DNA of 64,000 nt from Methylobacterium cerastii (GCF_022179125.1 NZ_BPQG01000074.1:1-64000), one strand, 5' to 3'; positions 1 to 8,935 are shown, counted from the first letter of the stretch. The notes: generated by a model not told the origin, from the letters alone. Made by a program: numbers and translations.

Positions 1-1
1 C

Positions 2-97
2 GCCCCCTTCACCGAAGTCTCCAAGGTCGTCAGCGTCTTCTCCACCGTCGCAGGACCCGTCGCCTCCGCCGCATCCGTCTACGCCTACGCACGCTAG
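2..97 (+). CDS. C-terminal end of an unknown protein (5' partial)
   Basis: An open frame runs in from the left edge and ends at a TAG at 95-97, leaving 31 residues rich in Val, Ala and Ser and ending SVYAYAR. Third codon positions are almost all G or C, as in real genes of this genome, and the two other forward frames give Arg/Pro-rich nonsense. The alternation of small and hydrophobic residues could be a short membrane or surface helix. No family can be named from so little. Confidence 0.5.
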   Translation, partial: APFTEVSKVVSVFSTVAGPVASAASVYAYAR

Positions 98-831
98 GCG
101 CCGACCGGACCCGCGCCGCCGCCGAACGCCGCCGCATAGCCCTCGCCGTCGTCCCCAGGCGCCGAGGGCGAGCCCGGCCGAGGCGGCGCCGCGTCGGGGC
201 GGCACTACCGGGTCGAATAGGATCGAGCGGTCGCCGACGCTGCCGCGCGCACGCGCCGGCTTCGCCCCAGCAAGCCTTTCCCACACTACCACGCTCCAAT
301 TTTAAGCCCGTCCGGTCGCTCCCCGGATGGCTTCGACGTGGATCCGAGCCCGATGCCGCTCCTGGGCCCGGGCCGTCCATCGATTGGTCGGACTTAGACC
401 GCGCAGCGCGCTCGCGCGATGTTCGGCGTGAAGATCGCGCCGTCTTTCGATCCGGACATCGTCGCACCGTGCAACTCCGCGTCGGGGGCGGACGCGGCAA
501 AATGCATCCCAGGGCTACCTCATCGATACGGCGTTCGGCGTTCGGACACGCACAATCGATGCGCGCGCGACACCGGCAATTTATCCCAACAACGTTCGCT
601 CAATAGGGCACAGACGGACAATTGCGCACAATTTAGTTCAATCCGGGCTACATTCCCGAACGTTTGTGCGCATCGCCGCGGCTCTTGATCAGAGGATAGC
701 GCCGGAGTACCGCCGATCCCGGTGGATTTCCTCGAAAAACGGGCGAAAACCACGAAATAATCTTGCCCGCCAACAAAACTGAGCTTACGGTCGGCACTAT
801 CATTCGAACTCACAATGACGGACCGAACAAC
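98..831. other. long non-coding leader upstream of mucR
   Basis: No convincing gene lies in these roughly 730 bases. Open frames on both strands have unbalanced, Arg-rich translations and no start context. The stretch from about 575 to 665 and from 705 to 830 is visibly richer in A and T than the surroundings, with runs such as GACAATTGCGCACAATTT near 620-640. MucR-type genes are commonly autoregulated through AT-rich upstream sites, so promoter and self-binding sites are expected here, but no exact site can be called. Confidence 0.5.
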
Positions 832-1362
832 ATGAGCGAACCAGACGTCGACAGGGCCCGTTTCATCACGTTGGCCGCGGACATCGTCTCCGCCTATGTC
901 AGCAACAATCACGTCCAGAGCGTCGAACTGCCGAAGCTCTTGAGCGATGTGCACGAGGCGATCGTCGGCGTCTCGGGCGCCAACGGGCCGGTCGCCGAGG
1001 TCGGGCCGCCGAAGGCGACCGCGCCGGAGATCCGACGCTCGGTGACGCCGGATTACCTGATCAGCTTCGAGGACGGAAAGCAGTACAAGACCCTGCGCCG
1101 GCATCTCACCCTGCGCGGCCTGTCGCCCGAGCAGTATCGCGCCAAGTGGGGCCTCGCGCCCGACTATCCGATGACCTCGCAAAGCTATTCGGAGCAGCGC
1201 TCCGAACTCGCCCGCGCCCTGGGCCTCGGCCAGCAGCGCCGCAAGAACGTGGCGAAGTCCGCCGCGCCCGAGCCGGTGGTCACCGAGGAGGCGGCAGCCG
1301 AAAGCGAGGCCGACGCCCCCGCCAAGAAGCCCCGCGCCGCCCGGAAGAAGAAGGACGCCTGA
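832..1362 (+). CDS. mucR: MucR/Ros-family transcriptional regulator
   Basis: A 176-residue DNA-binding regulator of the MucR/Ros family, which in alphaproteobacteria silences or tunes genes for surface polysaccharide, motility and host interaction. The N-terminal part (ADIVSAYVSNN) is the oligomerisation region. The DNA-binding core is around residues 80-125, with VTPDYLISFEDGKQYKTL followed by RRHL and EQYRAKWGL. The C-terminus is a Lys/Arg/Ala-rich tail ending KKPRAARKKKDA. The zinc ligands of classical Ros (Cys, Cys, His, His) are largely missing: the first Cys is Ser, the second Asp, and the second His is lost. The ATG at 832 is chosen because the conserved family region begins just after it; an upstream TTG at 763 would add 23 unrelated residues. 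A strong hairpin follows at 1410-1441. Confidence 0.93.
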   Translation: MSEPDVDRARFITLAADIVSAYVSNNHVQSVELPKLLSDVHEAIVGVSGANGPVAEVGPPKATAPEIRRSVTPDYLISFEDGKQYKTLRRHLTLRGLSPEQYRAKWGLAPDYPMTSQSYSEQRSELARALGLGQQRRKNVAKSAAPEPVVTEEAAAESEADAPAKKPRAARKKKDA

Positions 1363-1409
1363 GGCTCCCACCGCTTCGGCAGGACTCTCCAGGACTTCCA
1401 CGGCATCGA

Positions 1410-1441
1410 ATGGCCGGAGGCGCGAGCGCGCCTCCGGCCAT
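1410..1441. terminator. 14-bp perfect hairpin downstream of mucR
   Basis: The arm ATGGCCGGAGGCGC (1410-1423) is followed by the 4-base loop GAGC and its exact complement (1428-1441). It lies 48 bases after the mucR stop and 119 bases before the hydrolase start. There is no T-run, so it may act as a rho-assisted terminator or a transcript-stabilising structure. Confidence 0.5.
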
Positions 1442-1559
1442 CCGGCGTCATGGGGTCCGCTCCCTCGGAACGTTCGACGCGGCCGGTTGCTTCCCGTCCG
1501 CGACAGGCGTCCCGGCATCGTTCGACAGCCGCCGACGGATATCCGAGCAGGAGCGAGAC

Positions 1560-2396
1560 ATGGCCATCCGCGACACGGCCTTCATCCGGACCGGGGACGG
1601 CACCCGGCTCTACGTCAAGGATTGGGGCACCGGCCGGCCGGTGGTGCTGATCCACGGTTGGCCCCTCGACGCCGACATGTGGGAGCACCAGATGCCGGCG
1701 CTGGCCGAGGCCGGCTACCGGGTCGTCGCCTACGACCGGCGCGGCTTCGGCCGGTCCGACCAGCCCTGGACCGGCTACGACTACGACACCTTCGCCGACG
1801 ACCTGAAGGCGGTGCTCGACGGCCTCGACCTCCAGGACGTCGCCCTCGTCGGCTTCTCGATGGGCGGCGGCGAGATCGCGCGCTACATGTCCCGCCACGC
1901 GGGCGCACGGGTCACGAAAGCCGTGCTGGTCTCGGCGGTGACGCCCTACATGCTCAAGTCCGGCGACAACCCGGACGGCGTCGACGGCGGCGTCTTCCAG
2001 GGCATGATCGACGGACTCCGGAAGGACCGCCCGGCCTTCCTCGCGAACTTCGCCAAGACCTTCTTCGGCGCCGGCGTGTTCCATTCCCCAGTCTCGGCCG
2101 AGACGATGACCTGGGCCGGAAACCTGGCGATGCTGGCCTCGCCCAAGGCGACGACGGCCTGCGTGACCGCCTTCGGCACCACCGACTTCCGGGGCGACAT
2201 GACGCATTTCAGGGTGCCGACCCTGGTAATCCACGGCGACGACGACCAGACCGTGCCGATCGACGTGTCGGGCAAAGTAGCCGCCGCCGCGATCCCCGGC
2301 GCCACGCTCGTGGTCTACGAGGGCGCGCCGCACGCGGTGCCGTTCACCCACGCCGAGCGGCTGAACGCCGACCTGCTGGCCTTTCTGAAGGGCTGA
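1560..2396 (+). CDS. alpha/beta hydrolase, non-haem chloroperoxidase-like
   Basis: A 278-residue cytoplasmic alpha/beta-hydrolase of the group usually called non-haem (cofactor-free) haloperoxidases or arylesterases. The nucleophile elbow GFSMGG places Ser100. The acid lies in HGDDDQTVP (about 225-233) and the catalytic His is His258 in GAPHAV. The HGWP oxyanion motif is at about 32-35. Length and the cap region (FAKTFFGAG) fit the family. The ATG at 1560 follows an AGGAG-like ribosome site, and family homologues start at this point. The natural substrate cannot be told from sequence, since members act as esterases, lactonases or perhydrolases. It is flanked by the mucR hairpin and by the degP-like gene, with no sign of an operon. 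Confidence 0.9.
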   Translation: MAIRDTAFIRTGDGTRLYVKDWGTGRPVVLIHGWPLDADMWEHQMPALAEAGYRVVAYDRRGFGRSDQPWTGYDYDTFADDLKAVLDGLDLQDVALVGFSMGGGEIARYMSRHAGARVTKAVLVSAVTPYMLKSGDNPDGVDGGVFQGMIDGLRKDRPAFLANFAKTFFGAGVFHSPVSAETMTWAGNLAMLASPKATTACVTAFGTTDFRGDMTHFRVPTLVIHGDDDQTVPIDVSGKVAAAAIPGATLVVYEGAPHAVPFTHAERLNADLLAFLKG

Positions 2397-2539
2397 GCCG
2401 CGGTGCGCGGGCCGGCGGACCGGGCTCTCGCGCGCCGCATTCGACCGCGATAGACAGGCCGCGATCGCATGTCGGTCCGGGCCGTCCCACCGCGCGGACG
2501 GCCCGGCGCCCCGACGGCCTCGAGCGCCCGGAGTCCTGC

Positions 2540-4033
2540 ATGCCCCATCCGTCTTCCCTCGCCGCCCTGGCCGTCGCGCTGATGCTGGCCGGCGGCCCCG
2601 CCGCCGCGCAGATGGCCAGGACGCCCGACAAGACGCCCGACAAGACCTCGGACGCGCCGCCGGCCCGGCTCGCGACGCCCGACAAGGCGGCGCCCGCAAG
2701 CAAGGGCGAGGTGCAGCTCTCCTTCGCCCCCGTCGTGAAGCGGGCGGCGCCCTCGGTGGTCAACGTCTACGCCTCGCACATCGACAAGCGGCCCAACGCC
2801 CGCACCAGCGCCATGGACGAGTTCATGCGCCGGTTCTTCGGCGCGGAAGGCGGGCGCGGGCAGGGCGGCTCCCCGGGCGAGCGGGCGCAGAAATCCCTCG
2901 GCTCGGGGGTGATCGTCGACGGGTCGGGCCTGATCATCACCAACAACCACGTCATCGACAACATGAACGAGGTCCGCGTCTCGCTGGCCGACCGGCGCGA
3001 GTTCGAGGCGACGATCGTGCTGCGCGATCCGCGCACCGACCTCGCCGTGATCCGCATCACCAACCCGGCCGGCGGCCTCGTCGCGATGCCGTTCGGCGAT
3101 TCGGAGGGCCTCGAGGTCGGCGACTTCGTGATGGCGATCGGCAACCCGTTCGGCGTCGGCCAGACGGTGACGCAGGGCATCGTCTCCGCGCTGGCGCGCA
3201 CCCAGGTCGGCTCGTCGGACTACCAGTTCTTCATCCAGACCGACGCCGCGATCAATCCGGGCAATTCCGGCGGCGCGCTCGTCGACCTGCGCGGGCACCT
3301 GGTCGGGATCAACACCGCGATCTACTCGCAGTCCGGCGGCAGCCACGGCATCGGCTTCGCGATCCCGGCGAGCATGGTGAAGGCCGTGGTCGAGACCGCC
3401 AAGAACGGCGCCACCACCGTGCGGCGGCCCTGGCTCGGGGCGCGCGTCCAGAGCGTGACGCCGGACATCGCCGAGAGCATGGGCCTCGACCACCCGACCG
3501 GCGTCCTCGTGGCGAGCCTGCAGGCCAAGAGCCCGGCCGACGAGGCGGGGCTGAAGCGCGGCGACCTGATCCTGACCGTCGACGGCCAAAACGTCGACGA
3601 CCCGGAAGCCTTCGGCTACCGATTCGCGCTCAAGGGCATCACCGGCCAGACCAAGTTCGGCATCCTGCGCGGCACCAGCCGCAGCACCCTGCCGGTGAAG
3701 CTGGTGCCGGCGCCCGAGACGCGGCCGCGCGACGTGCTCAAGGTCCGCACCCGCTCGCCGTTCCTCGGCGCGACGCTGATCAACACCTCGCCCGCCGTGG
3801 CCGAGGAGATGCTGGTGGACTTCCCCGTCGACGGCGTCGCGGTGCAGGCGGTCGACGAGAACTCCATCGCGGCCCGCGCCGGCCTGCAGAAGGGCGACAT
3901 GCTGGTCTCGATCAACGGCCAGCCGGTCTCCACGACGAAGGACGTCGAGCGCGCCACCCGCACGGTCCAGAACGCCTGGGAGGTCGCGATCAACCGCAAC
4001 GGCGAGGTGCTGACCTCGATGTTCGGCGGCTGA
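2540..4033 (+). CDS. degP: periplasmic serine protease, DegP/HtrA family (Do)
   Basis: A 497-residue HtrA protease that degrades or refolds damaged envelope proteins. A Sec signal peptide ends around residue 24 (GGPAAAQ), followed by a Lys/Thr/Pro-rich linker with repeated TPDK. The trypsin-like domain carries the full triad: His137 in TNNHVIDN, Asp167 in DPRTDLAV and Ser243 in NPGNSGGAL. Two PDZ domains follow (roughly 300-385 and 405-495; RAGLQKGDMLVSING lies in the second). Having two PDZ domains distinguishes it from DegS-like single-PDZ forms. The ATG at 2540 is the first giving a proper signal peptide. The gene stands alone, and a GGDEF-EAL gene converges on it downstream. Confidence 0.95.
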   Translation: MPHPSSLAALAVALMLAGGPAAAQMARTPDKTPDKTSDAPPARLATPDKAAPASKGEVQLSFAPVVKRAAPSVVNVYASHIDKRPNARTSAMDEFMRRFFGAEGGRGQGGSPGERAQKSLGSGVIVDGSGLIITNNHVIDNMNEVRVSLADRREFEATIVLRDPRTDLAVIRITNPAGGLVAMPFGDSEGLEVGDFVMAIGNPFGVGQTVTQGIVSALARTQVGSSDYQFFIQTDAAINPGNSGGALVDLRGHLVGINTAIYSQSGGSHGIGFAIPASMVKAVVETAKNGATTVRRPWLGARVQSVTPDIAESMGLDHPTGVLVASLQAKSPADEAGLKRGDLILTVDGQNVDDPEAFGYRFALKGITGQTKFGILRGTSRSTLPVKLVPAPETRPRDVLKVRTRSPFLGATLINTSPAVAEEMLVDFPVDGVAVQAVDENSIAARAGLQKGDMLVSINGQPVSTTKDVERATRTVQNAWEVAINRNGEVLTSMFGG

Positions 4034-4045
4034 GGCGGGGCAAGA

Positions 4046-4095
4046 CGGGCCGAAGCCCGGCCTTCATACCAAAATTCGGTCGATCCCTTCGGGAT
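4046..4095. terminator. two small hairpins between convergent genes
   Basis: CGGGC-CGAA-GCCCG (4046-4059) and ATCCC-TTC-GGGAT (4083-4095) sit in the 80-base gap between the convergent protease and GGDEF-EAL genes. Stems are only 5 bp, so a bidirectional terminator role is a weak inference from position. Confidence 0.3.
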
Positions 4096-4113
4096 GGCGG
4101 ATTTGGGCTTCGC

Positions 4114-5691
4114 TCAGGCGGCCTGGAGCGCGAGGGCCTTGGCCTGGATCTCCTCGACCGGCGCCCCGATCAGGGCGGTGATCGCCTCCTTCGGCATCGG
4201 CGCGCCGAACAGGTAGCCCTGGCCGTAGTCGCAGCCCTGGTCCGACAGCCAGTCGACGCTGGCGTCGGTCTCGATCCCTTCGGCGGTGGTGACGAGCCCG
4301 AGGCTGGCGCCGAGCTTGATGATCGCGTCGACGAGCTTGGCCCGTTCCGCGCTCATGGTGATCGTGTCGACGTAGGTGCGGTCGATCTTGAGCTTGTCGA
4401 ACTTCAATTCGCGCAGGTGGTAGAGGCTGGAATAGCCCGTGCCGAAGTCGTCGAGGGCGATGCGCACGCCGAGGTTCTGCAGCGAGGTCAGGGTCGTGCG
4501 GGCCGCCTCCAGGTCCTGGACCAGAGCCGTCTCGGTGATCTCGACCTCCAGGCGACTCGGGGAGAAGCCGGTCTCGGTGAGGATCGCGAGGATGCGCTCG
4601 CACAGCCACCGGTCCTGGAACTGCTGCGGCGCGATGTTCACCGCGAGCTGGAAGTGGGACGGCCAGTCGCGGGCGTCGAGGCAGGCCTGGCGCAGGAGCT
4701 TCATGCTGAGCTCGGAGATCAGGCCGGTCTCCTCGGCGATCCCGATGAAGCTCGCCGGGGCGAGCAGGCCGCGGACCGGGTGACGCCAGCGCGCGAGCAC
4801 CTCGACGCCGACCAGCGTCTTCTCCGGCAGCGTCACCACGGGCTGGTAGAACGGCTCGATCTCGCCGTTCGCGATCGCCTCGCGCAACTCGCTCTCCAGC
4901 TGCGCGCGGGCCTTGAGCTCGAGGTCCATCGCGCTCTTGAACACGCGGAACACGCCGCGGCCGTCCTTCTTGCCCTGGTACATGGCGAGGTCGGCGGCGT
5001 GCAGCACCACGTCGGCGTCGGCCTGGTCGGCCGAGATCAGGGCGATGCCGATGGTCGCGCCGACCTTCAGCTCGTTGCCCTGCCACTGGATCGGCGCGGC
5101 GATGGAGGCGATCACCGCCTGGGCGAGGCGGGACAGGCCGTCGCTGCCGCCGTCGAGCGGCACGAGCAGCGCGAACTCGTCGCCGCCGAGGCGGGCCGCG
5201 AGGCCGCCCTCGGGGGTCAGGGCGGACAGGCGCTCGGCCACCGCGCACAGCACGGCGTTGCCGGCCGCATGCCCGTAGATGTCGTTGACCGGCTTGAAGC
5301 GGTCGAGGTCGACCAGCAGCACGGCCTGCGTCGGGACCAGGCTCGCGGCCGCCCGGCGGCGCTCCAGCGTCTCCAGGAACAGGCGGCGGTTGGCGAGGCC
5401 GGTCAGCACGTCGTGGCGCGCCACCGCCTCGGCCTCGGCGGCAGTGATGTCGCGCTCGCGCATCGCCACCCGCAGGAGCAGGGATTTCCGCAGGCTCGCC
5501 GCGAACACGGCCAGGCCCATCAGGGCGACCAGCATGAACGCGTTCGAGAGGTCGTTGGCGTGGATGAAGGCGTTGAGGCTGGAGAAGACCTGGAACTGGA
5601 TGCCGATGATCCACAGGCAGCCGCAGATCATCAGCAGGCACAGGGCCTCGTAGAGTTCTCCCTCTCCCCAGCTGCCGCGTTTCCGGATCAT
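4114..5691 (-). CDS. membrane-bound GGDEF-EAL cyclic-di-GMP enzyme
   Basis: A 525-residue inner-membrane protein expected to make and/or break cyclic di-GMP. Two hydrophobic segments (about 14-38 and 50-66) anchor it and leave almost no periplasmic sensor. The GGDEF domain has an intact GGDEF at 169-173, but there is no RxxD inhibitory site before it. The EAL domain has EVL at 297-299 in place of EAL and an intact DDFGTGYSSL at 414-423, with NIAPQQF and EITE motifs present. EVL variants are common in active phosphodiesterases, so a bifunctional or mainly phosphodiesterase role is likely. The ATG at 5691 precedes the first membrane segment. It is transcribed divergently from rarA across a 273-base gap. 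Confidence 0.93.
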   Translation of the reverse strand: MIRKRGSWGEGELYEALCLLMICGCLWIIGIQFQVFSSLNAFIHANDLSNAFMLVALMGLAVFAASLRKSLLLRVAMRERDITAAEAEAVARHDVLTGLANRRLFLETLERRRAAASLVPTQAVLLVDLDRFKPVNDIYGHAAGNAVLCAVAERLSALTPEGGLAARLGGDEFALLVPLDGGSDGLSRLAQAVIASIAAPIQWQGNELKVGATIGIALISADQADADVVLHAADLAMYQGKKDGRGVFRVFKSAMDLELKARAQLESELREAIANGEIEPFYQPVVTLPEKTLVGVEVLARWRHPVRGLLAPASFIGIAEETGLISELSMKLLRQACLDARDWPSHFQLAVNIAPQQFQDRWLCERILAILTETGFSPSRLEVEITETALVQDLEAARTTLTSLQNLGVRIALDDFGTGYSSLYHLRELKFDKLKIDRTYVDTITMSAERAKLVDAIIKLGASLGLVTTAEGIETDASVDWLSDQGCDYGQGYLFGAPMPKEAITALIGAPVEEIQAKALALQAA

Positions 5692-5792
5692 GCGTCGTCC
5701 CCCGTGAGCGGGCTCGACAAGACCACCGGTGGACTTAAGGGATTCTCACGCGGCACGGCCGCTCGCGGCGTCACCGTTGCTTTCGCTGCGTC

Positions 5793-5811
5793 CGGACGAA
5801 CACTTCGTCCG
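5793..5811. promoter_or_regulatory. inverted repeat in the GGDEF-EAL / rarA divergent gap
   Basis: CGGACGAA-CAC-TTCGTCCG is a perfect 8-bp inverted repeat near the middle of the 273-base gap between the two divergent genes. Position suggests an operator or small hairpin in one leader. No promoter boxes can be assigned with confidence. Confidence 0.3.
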
Positions 5812-5964
5812 CTTGAGTTAACAGGGTGTTTTCCGAAACGAAGACGGTTGCGGCGATGGTGTCGCACGGGCTCCGCCCGGCCGGGTGGCCGGCGGCGCGC
5901 TTCCGTCGGCTTCTGCCGGGCGGCGCCTCTTGCCGAGCGTGGGCCGCAGGGTGTTGATGCGGGC

Positions 5965-7278
5965 ATGCCCGACCTCTTCGCAACCGCCGGCCTCGACGCC
6001 TCGGCGCCCCGTCCGCTCGCCGACCGGCTCAGGCCGGGCACGCTCGCCGAGGTCGTCGGCCAGGACCACCTCACCGGCCCGGACGGGGCGCTGACGCGGC
6101 TGTTGCGCGGAAAAAGCTTCGGCTCGCTGGTGTTCTGGGGACCGCCGGGCACCGGCAAGACCACCGTGGCGCGCCTGCTCGCGCACGAGACCGACCTGCA
6201 TTTCGAGCAGATCTCGGCGATCTTCTCCGGCGTGCCCGACCTGCGCAAGGTGTTCGAGGGGGCACGCAAGCGCCGGGCGACGGGGCAGGGGACGCTGCTC
6301 TTCGTCGACGAGATCCACCGCTTCAACCGGGCGCAGCTCGACGCCTTCCTCCCCGTGATGGAGGACGGGACGGTGACGCTGGTCGGCGCGACGACGGAGA
6401 ACCCGTCCTTCGAGCTGAACGCCGCCCTGCTGTCGCGCGCCCGGGTCCTGCTGTTCCGGGCGCTGGACGACGCGGCGATCGCCAAGCTGATCGCCCGGGC
6501 CGAGGACCTGACCGGCCAGGCGCTGCCGCTCACCGAGGAGGCCCGGGGCGTCCTGGTCCGCATGGCCGACGGCGACGGGCGCGCGGCATTGACTCTGTGC
6601 GAGGAGATCTGGCGCTCGGCCAAGCCCGACGAGATCCTCGACGCGGAGGTGCTGCAGACCCTCGTCCAGCGCCGCGCGCCGATCTACGACAAGGCGCAGG
6701 AGGGCCACTACAACCTGATCAGCGCGCTGCATAAGACGGTGCGCGGCTCGGACCCGGACGCGGCCCTGTACTACCTGTGCCGGATGCTCGACGGCGGCGA
6801 AGACCGCCTGTTCATCGCCCGGCGCCTGGTGCGGATGGCGGTGGAGGATATCGGGCTCGCCGACCCGCAGGCCCTGGTGATCACGACGGCCGCCAAGGAC
6901 GCGTTCGACTTCCTCGGCAGCCCCGAGGGCGAACTCGCGCTGGCGCAAGCGGTGATCTACCTCGCCTGCGCCCCGAAATCGAACGCGGCCTACGAGGCCT
7001 ACAAGGCGGCGACCCGCATCGCGAAGGAGCACGGCTCGCTGCCGCCGCCGCGCACCATCCTCAACGGCTCGACCAAGCTCATGAAGCGGCTCGGCTACGG
7101 CGAGGGCTACCGCTACGACCACGACGAGCCGGAGGCGTTCTCCGGCCAGGACTACTGGCCGGAACGGCTCGGCCGCCAGCACCTCTACATGCCGACCGAC
7201 CGCGGCATGGAAAGCCGCTACCGCGACCGGCTCGCGCATTGGGAAGAGCTGCGCCGGGAACGGCGCGGGGAGGGGTGA
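5965..7278 (+). CDS. rarA: replication-associated recombination protein RarA (MgsA)
   Basis: A 437-residue AAA+ ATPase of the RarA/MgsA/Mgs1 (WRNIP1) family that acts at stalled replication forks with single-strand-binding protein. Walker A is GPPGTGKT (59-66), Walker B is LLFVDEIH (111-118), and sensor 1 lies in TLVGATTENPSFEL. The C-terminal tetramerisation part has the family-typical GSDPDAALYYLCRML and ILNGSTKLMK. The ATG at 5965 is chosen because MPDLF...PLADRLRP is the family start; the frame is open for a long way upstream, but that sequence belongs to the opposite-strand gene. The stop overlaps a possible GTG start of the next gene (GTGA), suggesting coupled translation. Confidence 0.95.
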   Translation: MPDLFATAGLDASAPRPLADRLRPGTLAEVVGQDHLTGPDGALTRLLRGKSFGSLVFWGPPGTGKTTVARLLAHETDLHFEQISAIFSGVPDLRKVFEGARKRRATGQGTLLFVDEIHRFNRAQLDAFLPVMEDGTVTLVGATTENPSFELNAALLSRARVLLFRALDDAAIAKLIARAEDLTGQALPLTEEARGVLVRMADGDGRAALTLCEEIWRSAKPDEILDAEVLQTLVQRRAPIYDKAQEGHYNLISALHKTVRGSDPDAALYYLCRMLDGGEDRLFIARRLVRMAVEDIGLADPQALVITTAAKDAFDFLGSPEGELALAQAVIYLACAPKSNAAYEAYKAATRIAKEHGSLPPPRTILNGSTKLMKRLGYGEGYRYDHDEPEAFSGQDYWPERLGRQHLYMPTDRGMESRYRDRLAHWEELRRERRGEG

Positions 7279-7286
7279 TCGGCGCC

Positions 7287-7616
7287 GTGGACGTCCTGCT
7301 CAAAGGCGTGGCCGGCGGCCTCGTGACGATGGCGATCGTGCTGGCGTCGCGTCGCGGCAACGTCCTGCCCGGCATCCTGCCGTTGGCGCCGACCTTCGCG
7401 ATCATCGCCCTGCTGGCGGTCGGCGCGAAGGGCGAGGCCGGCGCCTTCCGCGAGACCTGCCTGGCGGGCTTTCGCACGATTCCTGCTTACCTAGTCTTCC
7501 TCGCGGTGGCGTGGTGGATCGGCGGATCCTTCGACTACCGCCTGGCGCTCCTCGGCGGGCTCTGCGCCTGGCTCGTGGTCGCGCTCGCGCTGTTCCTCGG
7601 GCCGCGCTGGCTCTGA
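7287..7616 (+). CDS. GlpM-like small inner-membrane protein
   Basis: A 109-residue protein with four probable membrane helices: an N-terminal LLKGVAGGLVTMAIVLA, then ILPLAPTFAIIALLAV, TIPAYLVFLAVAWWIG and a final LALLGGLCAWLVVALALFL. The opening and the P.FPTFALIA-like segment resemble GlpM, a membrane protein of Pseudomonas linked to glycerol metabolism and alginate production; its biochemical role is unknown. GTG at 7287 (VDVLLKG) aligns with the GlpM start. A GTG at 7275 overlapping the rarA stop would add four residues (VIGA) and is the main alternative. It probably shares a transcript with rarA. Confidence 0.75.
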   Translation: MDVLLKGVAGGLVTMAIVLASRRGNVLPGILPLAPTFAIIALLAVGAKGEAGAFRETCLAGFRTIPAYLVFLAVAWWIGGSFDYRLALLGGLCAWLVVALALFLGPRWL

Positions 7617-7687
7617 AGCGCTGGACCCCGCGCCCGCCAGCCTGTAGGGCAGCCGCCCCCACGAACACCGGCGAAAGACGACACTTG

Positions 7688-8935
7688 ATGGCGGCCTGCG
7701 GCCTCGATTTCGGCACGTCGAACACGACGCTCGGACACCGCGCCCCGGCGGGTCCGCGCCTCGTTCCCCTGGAGGGGCGCCACCTCACCATCCCAAGCGC
7801 GATCTTCTTCGAGCCGAACCGCGCCGCGGTGATCGGGCGGGCGGCGACGGAGGCCTACGTCGAGGGAACGCCGGGCCGGATGATGCGCAGCCTCAAGTCG
7901 GTGCTGGGCTCGGGGCTGATCGACGAGACGACGCCGGTGGGCCGCGAGCGCGTGCGCTTCCGCGACGTGATCGGGCGCTACCTCGGCGCGGTGAAGGCGC
8001 GGGCCGAGGCCGCCGCCGGCGAGACCTTCGACACCGTGGTGCACGGGCGTCCGGTGCACTTCGTCGACGGCGACGCGGCGGGCGACCGCCGGGCCGAGGA
8101 CACCCTGCGCGAGATCGCGCAAAGCATCGGCTTCCGCCACGTCTCGTTCCAGTACGAGCCGATCGCGGCGGCGCTCGACCACGAGCAGAGCGTCCGGCGC
8201 GAGGAGATCGCGCTGATCGCCGACATCGGCGGCGGCACCTCCGACTTCTCGATCGTGCGCCTCTCGCCCGAGCGTCACGCCAAGGCGGAGCGAGCCGACG
8301 ACATCCTCGCCAACGACGGCGTGCGCATCGGCGGCACCGACTTCGACCGCTTCCTCAGTCTCGGCACGGTGATGCCGCTGCTCGGCCTCGGCAGCCCGAT
8401 GAAGCGGGCCGAGCTGCTGGTGCCGAACGCCTACTTCCACGACCTCGCCACCTGGTCGAGCATCAACCGGCTCTACAACCCCAAGACCCTGCGCGAGATC
8501 GCCGAGATCATCCGCGACGGCGCGCGGCCGGACCTCGTCGAGCGGCTGCGCACGGTGGTCGAGCTGGAGCGCGGGCATTCGCTGGCCATCGCCGTCGAGG
8601 GCGCCAAGATCGCCGCCTCGAACGACGGCGCCTCGGACGTCGACCTCGACTGGGTCGAGCCCGGGCTCGCCGCCCCCGTGGACCGGACCGCCCTCGTCGC
8701 CCACACCGACACCCTGGCGACGCGGATCTCCGAGCGGGTCGGGCGCTGCCTCGCCCAGGCGGGCCTCACCGCCGACCGGATCGATTCGCTGTTCCTCACC
8801 GGCGGCTCCACCGGCCTGCCGCATGTCCGCCAGGGACTCACCGCCTGCCTGCCGGGCGCCCGCGTGGTGGAAGGCGACACCTTCGGCTCGGTCGGCATCG
8901 GGCTTACCCTCGAGGCGATCCGCCGGTCGGCGTGA
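7688..8935 (+). CDS. yegD: Hsp70-family chaperone, YegD-like
   Basis: A 415-residue actin-fold ATPase related to DnaK but, like YegD, lacking the C-terminal substrate-binding domain of true Hsp70 (DnaK is about 640 residues). The phosphate-1 motif is GLDFGTSNT near the N-terminus. The phosphate-2 motif is ADIGGGTSDFS (about 178-188), and the C-terminal nucleotide loop is LFLTGGSTGLP. The ATG at 7688 directly precedes this N-terminal motif. No DnaJ or GrpE partner lies nearby, so client and cofactor are unknown. It follows the GlpM-like gene by 71 bases on the same strand. Confidence 0.9.
   Translation: MAACGLDFGTSNTTLGHRAPAGPRLVPLEGRHLTIPSAIFFEPNRAAVIGRAATEAYVEGTPGRMMRSLKSVLGSGLIDETTPVGRERVRFRDVIGRYLGAVKARAEAAAGETFDTVVHGRPVHFVDGDAAGDRRAEDTLREIAQSIGFRHVSFQYEPIAAALDHEQSVRREEIALIADIGGGTSDFSIVRLSPERHAKAERADDILANDGVRIGGTDFDRFLSLGTVMPLLGLGSPMKRAELLVPNAYFHDLATWSSINRLYNPKTLREIAEIIRDGARPDLVERLRTVVELERGHSLAIAVEGAKIAASNDGASDVDLDWVEPGLAAPVDRTALVAHTDTLATRISERVGRCLAQAGLTADRIDSLFLTGGSTGLPHVRQGLTACLPGARVVEGDTFGSVGIGLTLEAIRRSA

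Noticed and set aside
30-500. minus-strand Arg-rich open frame over the left edge
   Set aside because: The translation is almost all Arg/Ser/Pro, a usual artefact of high-GC sequence, and it conflicts with the gene-like plus-strand tail at 2-97.
419-688. 89-residue plus-strand frame in the mucR leader
   Set aside because: Composition and codon use are not gene-like, there is no ribosome site, and the region reads as a regulatory leader.
520-1518. long minus-strand frame opposite mucR
   Set aside because: It is the complement of the mucR gene, whose family motifs are clear; the frame is open only because of GC-rich third positions.
4417-5964. plus-strand frame extending rarA upstream by over 500 codons
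   Set aside because: The upstream part is the antisense of the GGDEF-EAL gene; RarA homologues start at 5965.
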